Source of the DNA: Armigeres subalbatus | Taxonomy: Eukaryota; Arthropoda; Insecta; Diptera; Culicidae | Assembly (NCBI RefSeq): GCF_024139115.2 | Contig: NC_085139.1 | Location: forward strand, 71,963,203-72,027,202 | DNA: 64,000 bases | Direction of reading: 5' to 3' | Shown here: positions 21,682 to 32,880 of the stretch, piece after piece | How positions within the stretch are numbered: position 1 is the stretch's first letter | Layout: each line of letters begins with the position of its first letter | Made by a program: the position numbers and the translations under genes | The notes under the pieces: model-generated | The model's input: only the letters and a program-made list of their open reading frames with translations | The model's database searches: none | Told to the model about the DNA's origin: nothing

Positions 21682-22099
21682 AATACAAATTAATTACTGC
21701 GATTCATTACTTATCAACTTGTCACATTATTTGATGCATATATGCATAGTGCATGCAATTTTTACAAAAGAATTTCGAATGAAAAATTAATCCTGGGAAT
21801 TTTTGGCTTTCTCAGTCGTGTGCAGTCAAAACAATGAGTTTTGTTTTTCCCGACGTTTAAGCCTTTTTCATGGGTGAAACTGTTTCCGAAATCTCCTAAA
21901 CGTTCACACCAAATGTTTAAACTAACTACAAGAAACCCTCCCTAGATTGTTAAGAAAATTATTTTGAGCTTTTTAGTGGAATGTCTTCACTTGTCATAAG
22001 ACGAGTTTGTACAATCCCATTTAATTCCACCACTTAATTGTACCTTGACAAATACGTATTTCGACCTCAACAGTAAGGTCGTCTTCAGTTGCAGGTTTA
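21682..22099. repeat. AT-rich spacer ending in a dispersed repeat
   Basis: The first 280 bp show nothing recognisable. From about 21,965 the sequence matches the piece at 6,766-6,826, then runs through CAAATACGTATTTCGACCTC and GTAAGGTCGTCTTCAG, which I recall as common in dispersed mosquito repeats. Confidence 0.5.
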
Positions 22100-22330
22100 G
22101 AGGAAACAGCGGAACACGTGTTGTGCCCACGTTTTCGCGCAATGCGTGACCACATGCTTGCCACATGTGGTCTGGACACTACCCCGGACAACCTAGTTCG
22201 GAGCATGTGTAAAGATGAAGTTGGCTTGAACGCCGTTTTATCGGCTATCGCCCAAATCGTCTCGGAGCTACACAGAAGATGGCGCGTGAGCTCAAGGATG
22301 GCTAGTCCAGGCGCAAATAAGAGGTAGTCC
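22100..22330 (+). pseudogene. Non-LTR (R1-like) C-terminal tail fragment
   Basis: The frame reads ETAEHVLCPRFRAMRDHM, then CGLDTTPDNLVRSMC and ELHRRWR. The EH-V--CPRF pattern followed by TPDNLV--MC and a final RW is how R1-group polyproteins end after RNase-H/zinc-finger regions. Only this tail survives; RT is absent. It abuts the copia remnant that begins at about 22,486. Confidence 0.7.
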
Positions 22331-22497
22331 AAGGGATCGGAGTCGGCTTCATGGGTCATACCGGTGGTCATGCTCTGTGGTCGAACTCGATCCTTTTATC
22401 GAACAAGTGGCCGCGCGAAGAACAACATGGTATCGTCGCTTTCGCGGCGTCGGTCAACCGGGCGGGTTCCGAGCCCGAGGACGGAAAGTGACTAGTA

Positions 22498-23613
22498 GTG
22501 ACTGATCCGAAGCCTGCGGTTGTCGATGCGTCCTGGGCCAGTAAGGACGAGAAGGCACAAGCACTAATCGGTTTGGCACTTGAAGACGCTCAACTGATAC
22601 ATGTGATGGAAAAGTCAACCGCAAAAGAGATGTGGGATGCACTGAAGGACCACGAGCGTTCTCCGCTTTCAAGCATAATTCATGTGGTGCGACAGCTGAT
22701 AACGTTGCGGATGTCAGAGAATGGTGACATGGCGGAACATCTGAAACAAATGACGGCGTTATGCATTCGCCTGTCTGCTTTGGGAGAAGACGTGAAAGAC
22801 AACTGGATGGTAGCTCTGATGTTGTCTAGTCTTCCGGATTCCTACGGTGGCCTTATCATGGCCCTCGAAAGTCGACCAGACGATGATCTGACTGTCGATT
22901 TCGTGAAAGGCAAGCTACTTGACGAAGGAAGACGCCGAATGGAGAACGCGTCGTTCTGTGAAAAGGTGTTGGCAACCGGATCGTGGAAGAAGAAGATAGT
23001 GGTGAAGTCGGCGAAGCAGTCGACAGTGAAGAAAGTGTGCCATTACTGCAAAAAGGAAGGGCATTTCAAACGTGACTGTCGGAAGAAGGTACAAGATCAG
23101 CTCGAGAGGGAGAGGTCCCAGCAAGCAAGCGTCGCAGTGAAAGCTGAGTCAGGAAGAGAATTATGTGTTGCTGCTGGCGTGACCGGAACTTCCGATGTGT
23201 GGTATCTTGACTCAGGTGCCACGTCTCATATGACGAACAACCCCAGTTTTTTCGAGGAAGTGGATACAACAAAAGCGACATCCATCTATCTGGTCGATGG
23301 AAAGTCTATCAAATCAGTCGGCGCTGGCTGTGGGCATCTACTTTCAGTGAATGGAAAAGGTGCTCAGATGGATGTGAAGCTGGAGAACGTGTTTCATGTG
23401 CCGTCGTTATCAGGAAACTTGCTGTCAATTAGTAGAATAGCAGATTTGGGATTTCGTGTGTTATTTGACAAATCGGAGTGCAAAGTATTACAAGAAGAAG
23501 AAGCTGTTTTAGTGGACCAACGGAAAGGGGATCTATATCAACTGAAACTTCCAGATCAAGCGTTGTTGGTGGATCCGATGCAAGGTGAACTATGTCAGGG
23601 GGGCGTGGATTGA
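22498..23613 (+). pseudogene. Copia Gag-protease region
   Basis: 371 codons are open but start at a GTG directly after a stop, so the natural N-terminus is lost. A UBN2-type Gag core covers about residues 1-165. The zinc knuckle CHYCKKEGHFKRDC (CX2CX4HX4C) is at about residue 181, and the aspartic protease motif DSGATSHM at about 238. After the protease the frame follows the usual linker (LVDGKSIKS, FHVPSLSGNLLSISR) and then leaves the frame near 23,600, just where the integrase HHCC zinc region is expected; that region is missing. Confidence 0.85.
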
Positions 23614-23659
23614 AGATGGGCTATTGTGATGTGCAATCGGTATGCGGCTGTTGTTGTGA

Positions 23660-24735
23660 TGGGAAGATGAGTAGGGATTCTTTTCCTAAGGCGTCTGCGA
23701 GCAGAGCGAATGCTGTCGGTAAGCTGATTCACGTTGACCTCGGCGGACCAATGGAGGTGTCATCACCAAGAGGGAATCGTTTCTACATTGCCCTGGTGGA
23801 TGACTAAAGCCGTTACTCCGTCGTTTACCCAATAAAGAGGAAGTCCGACGCTGAGGATACAATCCGTGAGTATTGCGCATTGCTGAAAAATCAGTTTGGT
23901 CGCTACCCGAAATGTATTCGTTCTGATTGTGGCGGTGAGTTTTTGGGTGCATCGTTAATAAAGTTTTTCAAGTCAAACGGCATCGTGATTCAGCGAACAG
24001 CACCATACTTGCCCCAACAAAACGGCGTGGTGGAGTGCAAGAACAGGTACCTTGTGGAGATGATGCGATGTATGCTGTCAGAAGCTGCACTCGGAAAGCG
24101 GTTCTGGGCTAAGGCGATTTGCACTGCAAACTATTTGCAGACTCGTTTGCCATCGTCTGCGATTAATCGAACCCCGTACGAGCTGTGGAGTGGAAAGAAG
24201 CCATCGTATGCACATCTAAGGATATTCGGCTCGGAAGCGTATGTCCACATTCCGAAGGAAAAGCGGCGCAAGCTCGATGTGAAAGCTGAAAAGCTGGTGT
24301 TCATCGGGTACGAGGAAGGACGAAAAGCATATCGTTTTTTGAATCTGGAGACGGATTGCGTGACTATTAGCAGGGATGCAAAATTTCTTGAGCTATGCAC
24401 TGTCAAGGAAGCTATCCGTCGAGAACCTGTAACGACAGGAGGAGTAGTTGAAGTTCCTTTGGTCTTGTCCCCGGAAGAAAATGATGAGCAGATACATGAA
24501 GAATCAATTCCAGAATCTGACAGTGATTCAGAGATACGTGACTTGAACGTGTCTCGATACGACAGTGCTTCTGAAGGCGATTCGTTCCACGGTTTTTCAA
24601 TGGATGAAATTGCACGTCGTTCGAAGCGGTGTACGAAGGGGAAACCACCATCCAGGTTGATAGACGAAATTTTCGTTGCTGAGAGTGTTCTGGACGATAA
24701 TCTCGAGCCCAGGAACTGGCATGATACCCTCACCT
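23660..24735 (+). pseudogene. Copia integrase core
   Basis: The core starts at KMSRDSFPKA and LIHVDLGGPM (first catalytic Asp in HVDL). It has an in-frame TAA at 23,805-23,807 within the ALVDD-SRYSVVY segment, then IRSDCGGEF (second Asp; Asn replaced by Cys) and QQNGVVECKNR (catalytic Glu, with Arg to Cys after it). The downstream GKKPSYAHLRIFGSEAYVHIP block and an acidic linker to about 24,720 are typical of copia. The stop and Cys substitutions show decay. Confidence 0.85.
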
Positions 24736-24791
24736 ATTATTATTTCTTTATTAGCGTGATTTTTTAAAGTTTGACATAAGTTCATCACGGA
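24736..24791. mobile_element. 56-bp insertion with 13-bp near-perfect duplication
   Basis: GATACCCTCACCT (24,723-24,735) and GATGCCCTCACCT (24,792-24,804) flank it. Removing the insert and one repeat restores the copia frame between the integrase linker and RT. The insert is AT-rich with a TTTTTTAAAG run. Origin unknown. Confidence 0.6.
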
Positions 24792-25046
24792 GATGCCCTC
24801 ACCTGTGAAAAGAAAAAGGAATGGAAAGCAGCAATGGTGGATGAATTGAAATCACATTCCGACAACGATACATGGGAATTGATAAATTTGCCACCCGGCC
24901 GAAAAGCAGTAGGTTGTCGTTGGGTGTTTAAAACGAAAAGAAATGCTGTTGGCGAAGTAACGAAATACAAGGCTCGTCTGGTGGCGCGAGGGTATTCCCA
25001 AAAGTACGGTGAAGATTTTAATGAAGTTTTTGCTCCTGTCACCAGG
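24792..25046 (+). pseudogene. Copia reverse transcriptase, first part
   Basis: KKKEWKAAMVDEL, then NDTWELINLPPGRKAVGCRW, YKARLVARGYSQKYG and DFNEVFAPVTRY: the start of the RVT_2 domain. The frame is broken at 25,047 by the TIR element insertion. Confidence 0.85.
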
Positions 25047-25048
25047 TA

Positions 25049-25801
25049 TTACGCATTGCAAGAAAAAATTGGGAGCCGAGAAAATTTAATCCGCCTCTAA
25101 TGAATATTTTGCGGCCTAGTAATCAAAGGTGGCTTATGCTAAATTTACGATGTTTTGTTTATATTTATGTTCTAGTCATTTCAATTCAATTCAATCTAAA
25201 AATAAGGATGGCCAAGCGCTCAATTAGCTCTCTCCTGGTCACTGCGAGTTGTGGAGCTTGCCTAGGATCCGGTGAAGATTGACAAAGTAAGGTGAGATTC
25301 TTAACAAACCGAACACGATTGCTTCCGGATCTGGCCAGGTATAATTAGCCGTCGTAGATTTCGATCACTAAGAACAACATAAGAGTCTTGGGACAGAATC
25401 TGCTTGACGTTCTATTGAATTTGATAAATATTTAATTGAACTGCTTTTAGCTGAGCCATAACATATTAAATTTTTATGCAATCAATATCAAATGTTGAGG
25501 AGCACAACTATGGTAAAATTGATTTGATGGCTCATGATTCCAGTTTTATCATACATCAGTGCCGCACGGGATCAATCCTGTAAATTACAAGTTACTTGAC
25601 ACCAACAGGGTTCTGATGATTAGTCTTTCCATGTTTATGCACAAGTGCAAACACGCGGTTAAAATCCTGAACTTCATGACAGTTGATTTGATATAAATAA
25701 TGTTCAGTTCAACGCACACTATGTACGATTTGTTCCATGCGGGGATTGCCCTCTGTGCGTTATTTTCGCGAAGCTATCCAAATTTTTCTTTTTCTCCGTA
25801 A
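25049..25801. mobile_element. 753-bp TIR element inside copia RT
   Basis: TA lies on both sides (25,047-25,048 and 25,802-25,803). The ends are imperfectly inverted: TTACG-AGAAAAA-TTGG at left and the complement of TTACGGAGAAAAAGAAAAAT at right. Removing it with one TA rejoins the RT coding exactly in frame. The interior is AT-rich with no transposase. A Tc1/mariner-like origin is inferred from the TA duplication only. Confidence 0.65.
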
Positions 25802-25803
25802 TA

Positions 25804-26257
25804 CACGATGCTTCGAGCTCTTCTAGCTTTGGAAAGTAGCAGAAAAATGATTTTGCGACACTTTGACGTAAAAACCGCCTACTTGTATGGCAAACTAGAT
25901 CAAGAGTTGTTTATGAAACAACCACCTGGATACGAAGCGAATGGAAAGGAGCACATGGTGTGTCGATTGAAGCGCAGTATATATGGTCTGAAGCAGTCTG
26001 CCAGGTGTTGGAATCAACGGTTGGATGAAGTTCTTCGTGGGATCGACTTTCGTGTGAGTACTGCTGATCCTTGTCTATACACAAAAGTAGTGAATGGTAG
26101 AAGAGTGTATTTACTTTGTACGTAGATGACATTATGGTTGGCAGTGAAGATGCTGGGATACATCTTGTGTGTATAGAGACTTGAAGAAACAGTTCGAGAT
26201 TACCAACCTCGGTGAAGTGAACTATTTTTTGAGTCTAGAAATTGGACATGAAGTATA
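25804..26257 (+). pseudogene. Copia reverse transcriptase, second part
   Basis: MLRALLALESSRKMILRHFD continues directly from the first part. DVKTAYLYGKLDQELFMKQP contains the first catalytic Asp, and LKRSIYGLKQSARCWN is highly typical. YVDD (about 26,120-26,131) lies just after a frame break (stop at 26,123-26,125 in the upstream frame). Sequence around 26,160-26,260 is frameshifted, with a short GAAGTATAGT direct duplication (about 26,249-26,268). Confidence 0.85.
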
Positions 26258-26881
26258 GTGAAGTATAGTGTTGCATTGAAGAACTACATAGAAATAGTTG
26301 TGGAGAAGTTTGGCCTCCGGGATGCAAAAAGTGAAAAGTCACCGATGGATATTGGTTACATCAAGACGGATGACAAAAGTGCGTTACTAACCGATACAAC
26401 GACCTATAGAAGTTTAGTTGGCGTACTCCTATACATAGCGGTATGTGCCAGACCAGATGTAGCAGCATGTGTTGCGATACTTGGACGAAAGGTGAGTGCT
26501 CCAACTGAAGCAGATTGGGTAGCAGCAAAGAGAGTGGTTCGTTACCTAAATGCTACGAAGAATTGAAAACTAAAGTTTGGTACCAATGAAGGTCTAATTG
26601 GACATTCTGATGTGGACTGGGCAAAAGATATTGCGGCAAGAAAATCAACTACAAGATTCGTATTCCACTATGCTGGTGGGGCAGTGTCATGGGTGAGCCG
26701 AAGACAAAACTGTGTGACGCTTTCACCTATGGAATTGGAATATGTGTCATTAAGCGAAGCAAGTCAAGAGCTAGTATGGTTGATAAGTTTGTTCAACAAT
26801 CTTGGTGTGCAACAAGGTGGTCCAGTCATCATACGAGAGGACAACCAAAGTTGCATAAAGTTCGTTGGTGCATTGATTTGA
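26258..26881 (+). pseudogene. Copia RT end and RNase H
   Basis: YRSLVGVLLYIAVCARPD is the copia RT-RNase H connector. After an in-frame TGA at 26,564-26,566, the RNase H region gives GHSDVDWAKD, SWVSRRQNCVTLSPMELEY and ASQELVWL, with the acidic residues visible (D in SDVDW, E in MELEY). The frame shifts again near 26,880. Confidence 0.85.
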
Positions 26882-26882
26882 T

Positions 26883-27083
26883 TTGATTGATCCCGTTCGT
26901 TGGTCTACTCGTCGATCGAAACATATCGAAACCAGACAATATTATGTAAAGGAGTTATTTGAAAACAATGTGTTACGTCTGAAATACTGTACGACGGATG
27001 AGATGATGGCTGATATTTTGACGAAACCACTAGGAAACATCAAGCATCGAAAGTTAGCCGAGATGATGGGTTTATCCTCATAA
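26883..27083 (+). pseudogene. Copia polyprotein C-terminus
   Basis: RRSKHIETRQYYVKE and MMADILTKPLG are the standard end of a copia Pol protein. The stop at 27,081-27,083 is probably the natural one, 15 bp before the polypurine tract. Confidence 0.85.
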
Positions 27084-27098
27084 ATACGATCACTCGTT

Positions 27099-27107
27099 GA
27101 GGAGGAG
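27099..27107 (+). promoter_or_regulatory. Polypurine tract (plus-strand primer)
   Basis: GAGGAGGAG lies immediately upstream of the 3' LTR start TGTTGG, the normal place for plus-strand priming. Confidence 0.75.
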
Positions 27108-27347
27108 TGTTGGTAGAACAACGATAATCCTCATTATTATTTTGTGCCAGTCTATTTTTTTGTATCAGCCTAAAGTCGTTTTTTCATTCTTTTCTGTTGG
27201 CTACGCAAGGCGCGCCATTTTGTCAGTTATTCTTGAAAGTTATCTCGCTGAGTGCGCATCGTTGATTAATATAGTTATTTTATATGTAATCAATACTTTG
27301 CCTTTCATTCCATTGGGACCTCATCCGAAGAGCATACCCTACAAACA
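27108..27347 (+). repeat. 3' LTR of copia element
   Basis: It begins TGTTGGTAG and the best matching inverted end is CTACAAACA at 27,339-27,347 (8 of 9 paired), giving about 240 bp, a usual copia LTR size. No 5' partner is present, so the right boundary rests on this short inverted repeat alone. Confidence 0.65.
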
Positions 27348-27714
27348 CTTTAAGCTAAATTATCTTGTTTATTAGCTGAAGAAGACTATGTTTACTGAAT
27401 AAGTCCTTTATCAGCGTGCAATGTTTGTTGGATAGGTTTAGTTCTAATCCTCAGTTTGATCGATATTTCGAAACGCGAAGAAACGGCAGCGCATCGATGA
27501 CTTCTGAAAATTCGACCCAGCTTCTACTGGTCCCATCAAAGCGCGGATGACCTACGAAGTTAAATTACAACAAACCGCCCATCTCATCTGTGCCCGCTGC
27601 CGAAAAAGCCCGTCACTCACGACCTCACGGAAATGAATTTCTCCGGCGAGGAGTCAGCAGTATCTGATACACTCAATAATCGAGACCTTCGATCGATTCA
27701 CTTCCCAACACCGC

Positions 27715-28500
27715 ATGCACCATAATGACGACCAAGGCACGAACACGGACAACGAACTAAATCGGTTCGGATGTAGGGAAAGTGTAGTACCTCTTCCGAC
27801 GCAAGTACGGCAGGTTGAAGGAGTCATCCGGTACGTCTTACCCCTACCTGGAGATGACGAATTCACCACCGTAGCCGATGTAAACTTTGCTTATACCACG
27901 ATACCGGAAACATGGGATAGACGGCAGGGAGAAAAGGTAGCCCTTCTTTGCCCTGGCCGCTGCTCTACACAAACTATCACTCTCACGACACCGATACCCC
28001 AGGATGGATGGCAGGGGGAGGGGTAGCCCTACTATGCCTTGGCCACAGTCTTACACCAGCAAACATGAATCATTCAGCACCTACAACCGATGAAAGCGTC
28101 AATAGCGGATTACTACACAAAACCTTTCCCCAGTGTTAGCTGTTGCGGGCAGATCTGGATGCAACCGTGTAAAAGTTTCAGCAACGGCTGGTACTGGCAA
28201 ACAGAAACTATCCCGCAAAGCTTCACAGCTCAACACCACACAACAGCTCTATCACCCGGAGAAGGCCCGTCCCGACGAAGAAATATTACACAAAGCACAT
28301 CCCCAGTGCAGGCTGTTGTCGGTATTGGCAAAACTAGTGTAATGGTTTCGACAGCGGTTGGCACTGAGGGGCAAAGCGTCCCTCAGGCAAGTCCCAGCAT
28401 AATGCAAACACCGACCGACAAACTCCAGCCGACCCGTCTACGCGTAGGACATCTACACGATCCGCAACGGGTAGTCGCTCCTCTGCATTTTTTAACTTAA
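27715..28500 (+). pseudogene. ORF1-like region with internal repeats
   Basis: Several short frames in different phases, rich in Ser/Thr/Pro/Gln, precede the endonuclease, where ORF1 should lie. A module around TTACACAAA...CCCCAGTG...GGCTG, then GTTTC-GCAACGG/GACAGCGG-TGG, occurs at about 28,109-28,200 and again at about 28,285-28,370. No zinc knuckle is recognisable. Confidence 0.45.
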
Positions 28501-29140
28501 AGTGGAACTTGCGTGGCCTCAGGGGCAACATCAGCGAATTGAAACTCCTTATCGCCGATCTCGAGCCCGCGTCGTTGCACTACAAGAGACCAAGGTAAAT
28601 CAATCCGTTGTTGCACCAGATTTCGTCGAAAGCACTATACGCTACATCTGGAGTCTAACAGCGTACACTACTGACAACACGGGGTTGGGCTAGCCATCCG
28701 AGAAAGCATATCGTTTGAGCGTGTGCAGATCCACACCACCCAGCAAGTTATCGCAGTACGTATCCACGCACCGATCCAGGTCACGGTAGTATCTGTCTAC
28801 ATCCCGCCAAGTTCTATGCAGTGTCAGACTACACTAGGTGAATTATTCGAACAGCTAGAGGGACCGATGTTGCTTCTTGGGGACTTCAATGCGCACCATT
28901 TCGTGTGGAGGTCTCAACAGTTTAACCCGTTTGGTCGTTTCATCGCCGATAACACTTTGATCTATCGTTTGGTGATCTTAAACGATCGATCCGGCTACGG
29001 GCAACACCTCGGCAATTGACGAAACCATCTGTTCTGAGAATCTGGCTCCTAGGTTTACTTGCCGAACCCTGTCGGACACGCATGATAGCGACCACCTTCC
29101 GATCATCTTGTCCATCCCCGGATGGATAAACCACACGATC
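28484..29140 (+). pseudogene. LINE endonuclease (EEP-type) remnant
   Basis: WNLRGLRGN (about 28,503), ALQETKV (about 28,577), LLGDFNAHH (about 28,870), and the DTHDSDHLPI-type end near 29,075-29,105 are the usual ordered motifs of the apurinic endonuclease: N, E, D-N and SDH. They lie in different frames, so the gene is broken, but all key residues remain visible. Confidence 0.75.
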
Positions 29141-29439
29141 AAGCTGATTGGTCGTTGTACGAGCGGCCTACGGCCGAAACCATCCGGCCAAATGCCGAGT
29201 GGAACGTTTCACCGAGAAGATACTAACAGCAGCTGCAAAATCCGAATTGGACCGAAAGCGGCACCATGGTGGTGCCCCGAAGCGAAAGCAGCAATTCGAC
29301 ACAGACGAAAGTGTCTCCGATTGGACGTTTGCAGCAATGCGATCCGGGTCATCCCGAAGCGTTGGCGAAATTCCAGGAAACACGAGCAGCGGCACGAAAG
29401 GAAATCAATGGTCCAGACTCAATCGGATAACCTCTGCTG

Positions 29440-30087
29440 CAACGTCTTCCACTCACCGTAAAAATGACCCTTCTCGAGCTGTTGATCGATATCTGGCACA
29501 GTGGCCAGATTCCCGCCATCTGGCGGAATGCCATCGTGATACCTATCGTGATGCCTATCCCAAAACCAAACTGCCACGATTCCGGACCGAATGCCTTCCG
29601 GCCAATCTCACTCACCAGCTGCATGGCGAAGCTTCTCGAGCGGATTATCAATAGGCGTCTGATTACCGATCTCGAATCAAGTGGACGGCTCGACAAGCAC
29701 CAACACGCTTTTCGTGCTGGACGTGGCACCGATACGCACTTTGACGAACTTGGAAGGTCGCTGCCTACTACTGACGAGCACTGACTAATAGCATCGCTAG
29801 ATCTATCGAAGGCGTACGACACCACCTGGCGACACGGCGTCTTGCGAACTCTAAGGTCTTGGCGAGTACGTGGTCGGATGCTGAATCTAGTGCAGAGTTT
29901 CCTTTCGGAACGCACCTTCCAGGTGTCCATAGGCGTCTCACGACTGCGAATCTTCCAGATGATTGGAGCGAAGCTTCCACGTGGCATCCGGGTTGGGTTC
30001 GGTGCTCGTCACTGCGAAGTTGACGTATGGAATTTACTACTGAGCCGAGGAGGACCGGGGATCCTGCAGACCCTCGCTCCAGTGTAG
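29440..30087 (+). pseudogene. LINE reverse transcriptase remnant
   Basis: LLELLIDIWHSGQIPAIWRN, FRPISLTSCMAKLLERIINR and KHQHAFRAGRGTDTH are early RT motifs. A stop at 29,782-29,784 precedes ASLDLSKAYDTTWR, which holds the first catalytic Asp, in the same phase. After VSIGVSRLRIFQ the usual G-PQGS and FADD motifs are not found, so the active site is incomplete. Confidence 0.8.
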
Positions 30088-30249
30088 AACAAAATGGTAC
30101 GCTACGCTTGCGGAGCGTTTGTGACCAGCCTTCCCGAGCAGCACAAGTTAGGCAAAATCGGTTGCAGCAACTTGTTTGTGACTAAATCTGATCACATACG
30201 AGTTGCAGTAACCTAAGTGAAACATGTGTGCTGCTAGGGTTATTAATTC

Positions 30250-30675
30250 CACCATCATGGCCGAAGCCGGCACTCTTCCGTTTGGTCTACGTGCCACACA
30301 ATCGATAGCGCGAACGCCTATCCGAATTATGGCTAAAAGTCCAGCACCCTTCCGCTGATTCGCCGGGCATCAGACCGTCTTCACAAATATACGGGCACAG
30401 CACTTCCCGCTATCGATCAGATAAATCAGGTAATAAGGCAGAGTGATCGTGTCTGGCATGCACGAATGCCATCAATAGTGTGGGATGTGAAGAACTGCGT
30501 TCGGGCCGCCGCTCCGTCGGATATAGCTATACCAGTCGTCCAACAATTGCTCTCTCGTGGGTTCGACGGTGGTCTACACCGATGGCTCAAAATCTGACGA
30601 TGATGTAGGTGCCGCATTTCACACGACCGACCTCGCAAGATCGTTCAGTCTTCCGCAAGCGTACGTCATACTGTA
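30250..30675 (+). pseudogene. RNase H domain remnant
   Basis: After a decayed linker, VVYTDGSKSDDDVGAAFHTT (about 30,565-30,625) gives the first RNase H motif (YTDGS), followed by RSFSLPQA. The remaining catalytic residues are not seen. Confidence 0.65.
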
Positions 30676-30700
30676 TGCGCCATACTGTCACGTGCCTGAT

Positions 30701-31587
30701 GCCGACTGAAAACTTCTAGGAACTTTTTTCAAATAGGCGTAACTGTATTTGACCTTGAAATTTGAAACGGCTCCTACTCTCTCTATTCAGCATATTTCGT
30801 GCAACTGGCGTTACTACCTGATAGATCGCAATCTATTCTTTCTGTTGAGTACGTTAGTTGACTAAAATAGTTCGAGTTAACAGCACAATCATCATTCCAA
30901 AAATCAAGGTCAGAATCAATTACGCCCATTTGAAAAAAGTTCCTATAGACTTGTTCTTTTTGGAGGCATTTCTCCAACGTTTGCTGGATAAATAGCAACC
31001 GAACAACGCAACGATCATTGGGTTCACGACACGGACAAATAGACACAATGGACTCACGATGAGAGAAAGACTAGCAACGACAACAATGATGAATAATGGA
31101 AAAAAATCATTGCAGTCGAAACTACCATTCCGATCGGAGGTTATTTTAAGAATATGCACCGACGATTTTCCTCTGGACACGACAATGGCCAAGTCGGTAC
31201 ATTGTGATTAGCGGCTCTCCCAAAATGACAAACTCGGCCACGGTAAAGCGTGAAAAAGAAAAAAAAATCGGAAATCGCGTGTGCTTGTTTTGGTTGAAAA
31301 GAAGTGCACGGAAAAGAAAAAAAATTGAAAGTTTTCGATCGTGACATTAGTGACACTGAAAAAAATATTTGCAAAAATAGAATGTGTGCCATTAAAGAAA
31401 TCTCGCTTAACTTTTCAAAAGGACCTAAGTAACCTAAGTAATTTTTTTTCTGGTAAATGTTAATTAGTTATTTTTTTTTGTATATCATATAATTTATTAT
31501 TTTAGTGCGCACTTATGAAATTTGTTGATTGCATATATTTTACATATAACAAAGTGTGGTATATTAGTAGTGTAGACTAGACAATTT
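30701..31587. other. Unassigned stretch
   Basis: Minus-strand frames of 87 and 90 codons overlap here without domains. Poly-A runs near 31,260 and 31,320. The 28-bp piece at 31,406-31,433 recurs inverted at 49,026-49,053. Confidence 0.45.
31406..31433 (+). repeat. 28-bp motif, inverted copy at 49,026
   Basis: CTTAACTTTTCAAAAGGACC continues TAAGTAAC; the exact reverse complement is at 49,026-49,053. Possibly the end of a dispersed element. Confidence 0.7.
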
Positions 31588-31796
31588 CCCGAGAGGTAAT
31601 CCCTGATAGGGTAAACAATCATTCACTCGAGAGGGTATATTCAATAAAGTAAACAGTCATTCCCCCGAAAGGGTATCCCTGATAGGGTAAACAATCATTC
31701 CCCCGAAGGGTACATTTGATAAAGAAAACAATCATTCTCCCGAGAGGGTATCCCTGATAGGGAAACTATTATTCCCCCGAGAGGGTATATCCATAG
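31588..31796 (+). repeat. Minisatellite of about 43 bp, two alternating types
   Basis: Units begin CCGAGAGGGTA and contain AACAATCATTCCCCCGA. One type carries ATCCCTGATAGGG, the other ATATT-ATAAAG, and they alternate over about five units, suggesting a dimeric unit of about 86 bp. Confidence 0.8.
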
Positions 31797-32880
31797 ATAT
31801 AATAATCAAGATGTTGGGGTCAGAACAAATTAGTACTCATTTTGTGGTTCCATGTTCTAAGATTTAGGTACCCAGAAAAACAAAGCAACGCTTCTACATA
31901 AATTTGAACTGTTCTAATATTCTACTGTTGTCAAGGTTATCACCCCTGGCTGTTTATTTATTATTTTCCTTTGGTTTGCGGAAAACGATAATTTGGATTT
32001 TTCCTAACTAGCCTATAAACTTTATATTTGTTTTCAGATTAAGAAACATTTCCTTTGGAAAATTAGAAATTTCAGAAGTATTTTTACATTGGAGAAAGAG
32101 GTGTCCATGTTTGTGTGTTTGTGACACAGGTTTCCGCCGCAATCGTTTCCGTGAGAAGAATTTACCGTTGTTCAGTCGAACTACCACCAGAAGAAAACGG
32201 AAGTGCACCGCAGGTAGATGGAAACATTAAATTTCATCGCCCGGGAACCCAAGAAAATGCTGCGTTCCGTTGCGTATTTCAAGCACACTAATACAAAACA
32301 GGATGCAATCAGAAACTGAGTAATTAAGACACAGTCGCCTTACCAGTGATTCTAGCTGATGTTGCAGCTTGAGCAGTTTCTAAAATATAATTTTGTTTTT
32401 TAGGGTTACTTTATTCCGTCTATGCATTGGTCTATGCCTCCACCATCCAAACCAAATCAATTTATCAACCCAGAACCCAACTTATTCGCTAACATTCTTC
32501 AACAATATGCAGATGAAATCTGGATGACAGTCTAATGGTTGAATGGGAACAAGATTACCTAACCGGATTAGAATCATTCAAATTTCAGCTGAATCTAATA
32601 TGCAAAATGGCAGAGATATACTTCAGATAGCGTATGATGGTCATTTACAAACTAAAAGATTAGTTCGTTGCATTTTAAAATGAGCTGTTTTAGGATTTCA
32701 TAAATTGTTGGCAGAATCCTCTAAAGCTCTGGCTTGTAACCAGTGGTGTGTTGATCTGTCCAAGATTGTTGAGATTTTCGTGGTTTTTGTATTCGGTTTT
32801 TTGTTGTATATGCCTTGAAAGTTATTGATCCATTGAAACTTGACCCAATCAACACCCACTGTGCCGACATCAGCAGCATA
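31797..32880. other. AT-rich non-coding stretch
   Basis: No gene, only short frames. No recognised repeat beyond the adjoining minisatellite. Confidence 0.5.

Larger units (their letters stand above)
22486..27347 (+). mobile_element. Ty1/copia LTR retrotransposon, 5'-truncated and broken
   Basis: Order of domains: Gag, protease, integrase, RT, RNase H, which is the copia order (integrase before RT). There is one LTR at the 3' end (27,108-27,347) preceded by a polypurine tract; no 5' LTR is visible upstream of Gag. Damage: missing Gag N-terminus and 5' LTR, loss of the integrase zinc region, stops, frameshifts, a 56-bp insertion at 24,736-24,791, and a 753-bp TIR element at 25,049-25,801. Confidence 0.9.
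27480..30700 (+). mobile_element. Decayed LOA/I-like non-LTR retrotransposon
   Basis: Successive remnants are a Gag-like first region, an endonuclease, an RT and an RNase H with a YTDGS motif. Presence of RNase H points to the I/LOA/R1 side of non-LTR elements rather than RTE or Jockey proper; this is inference. Coding jumps frame many times. The middle of the RT (the FADD box and what follows) is missing around 30,000-30,250. Both ends are approximate. Confidence 0.75.
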
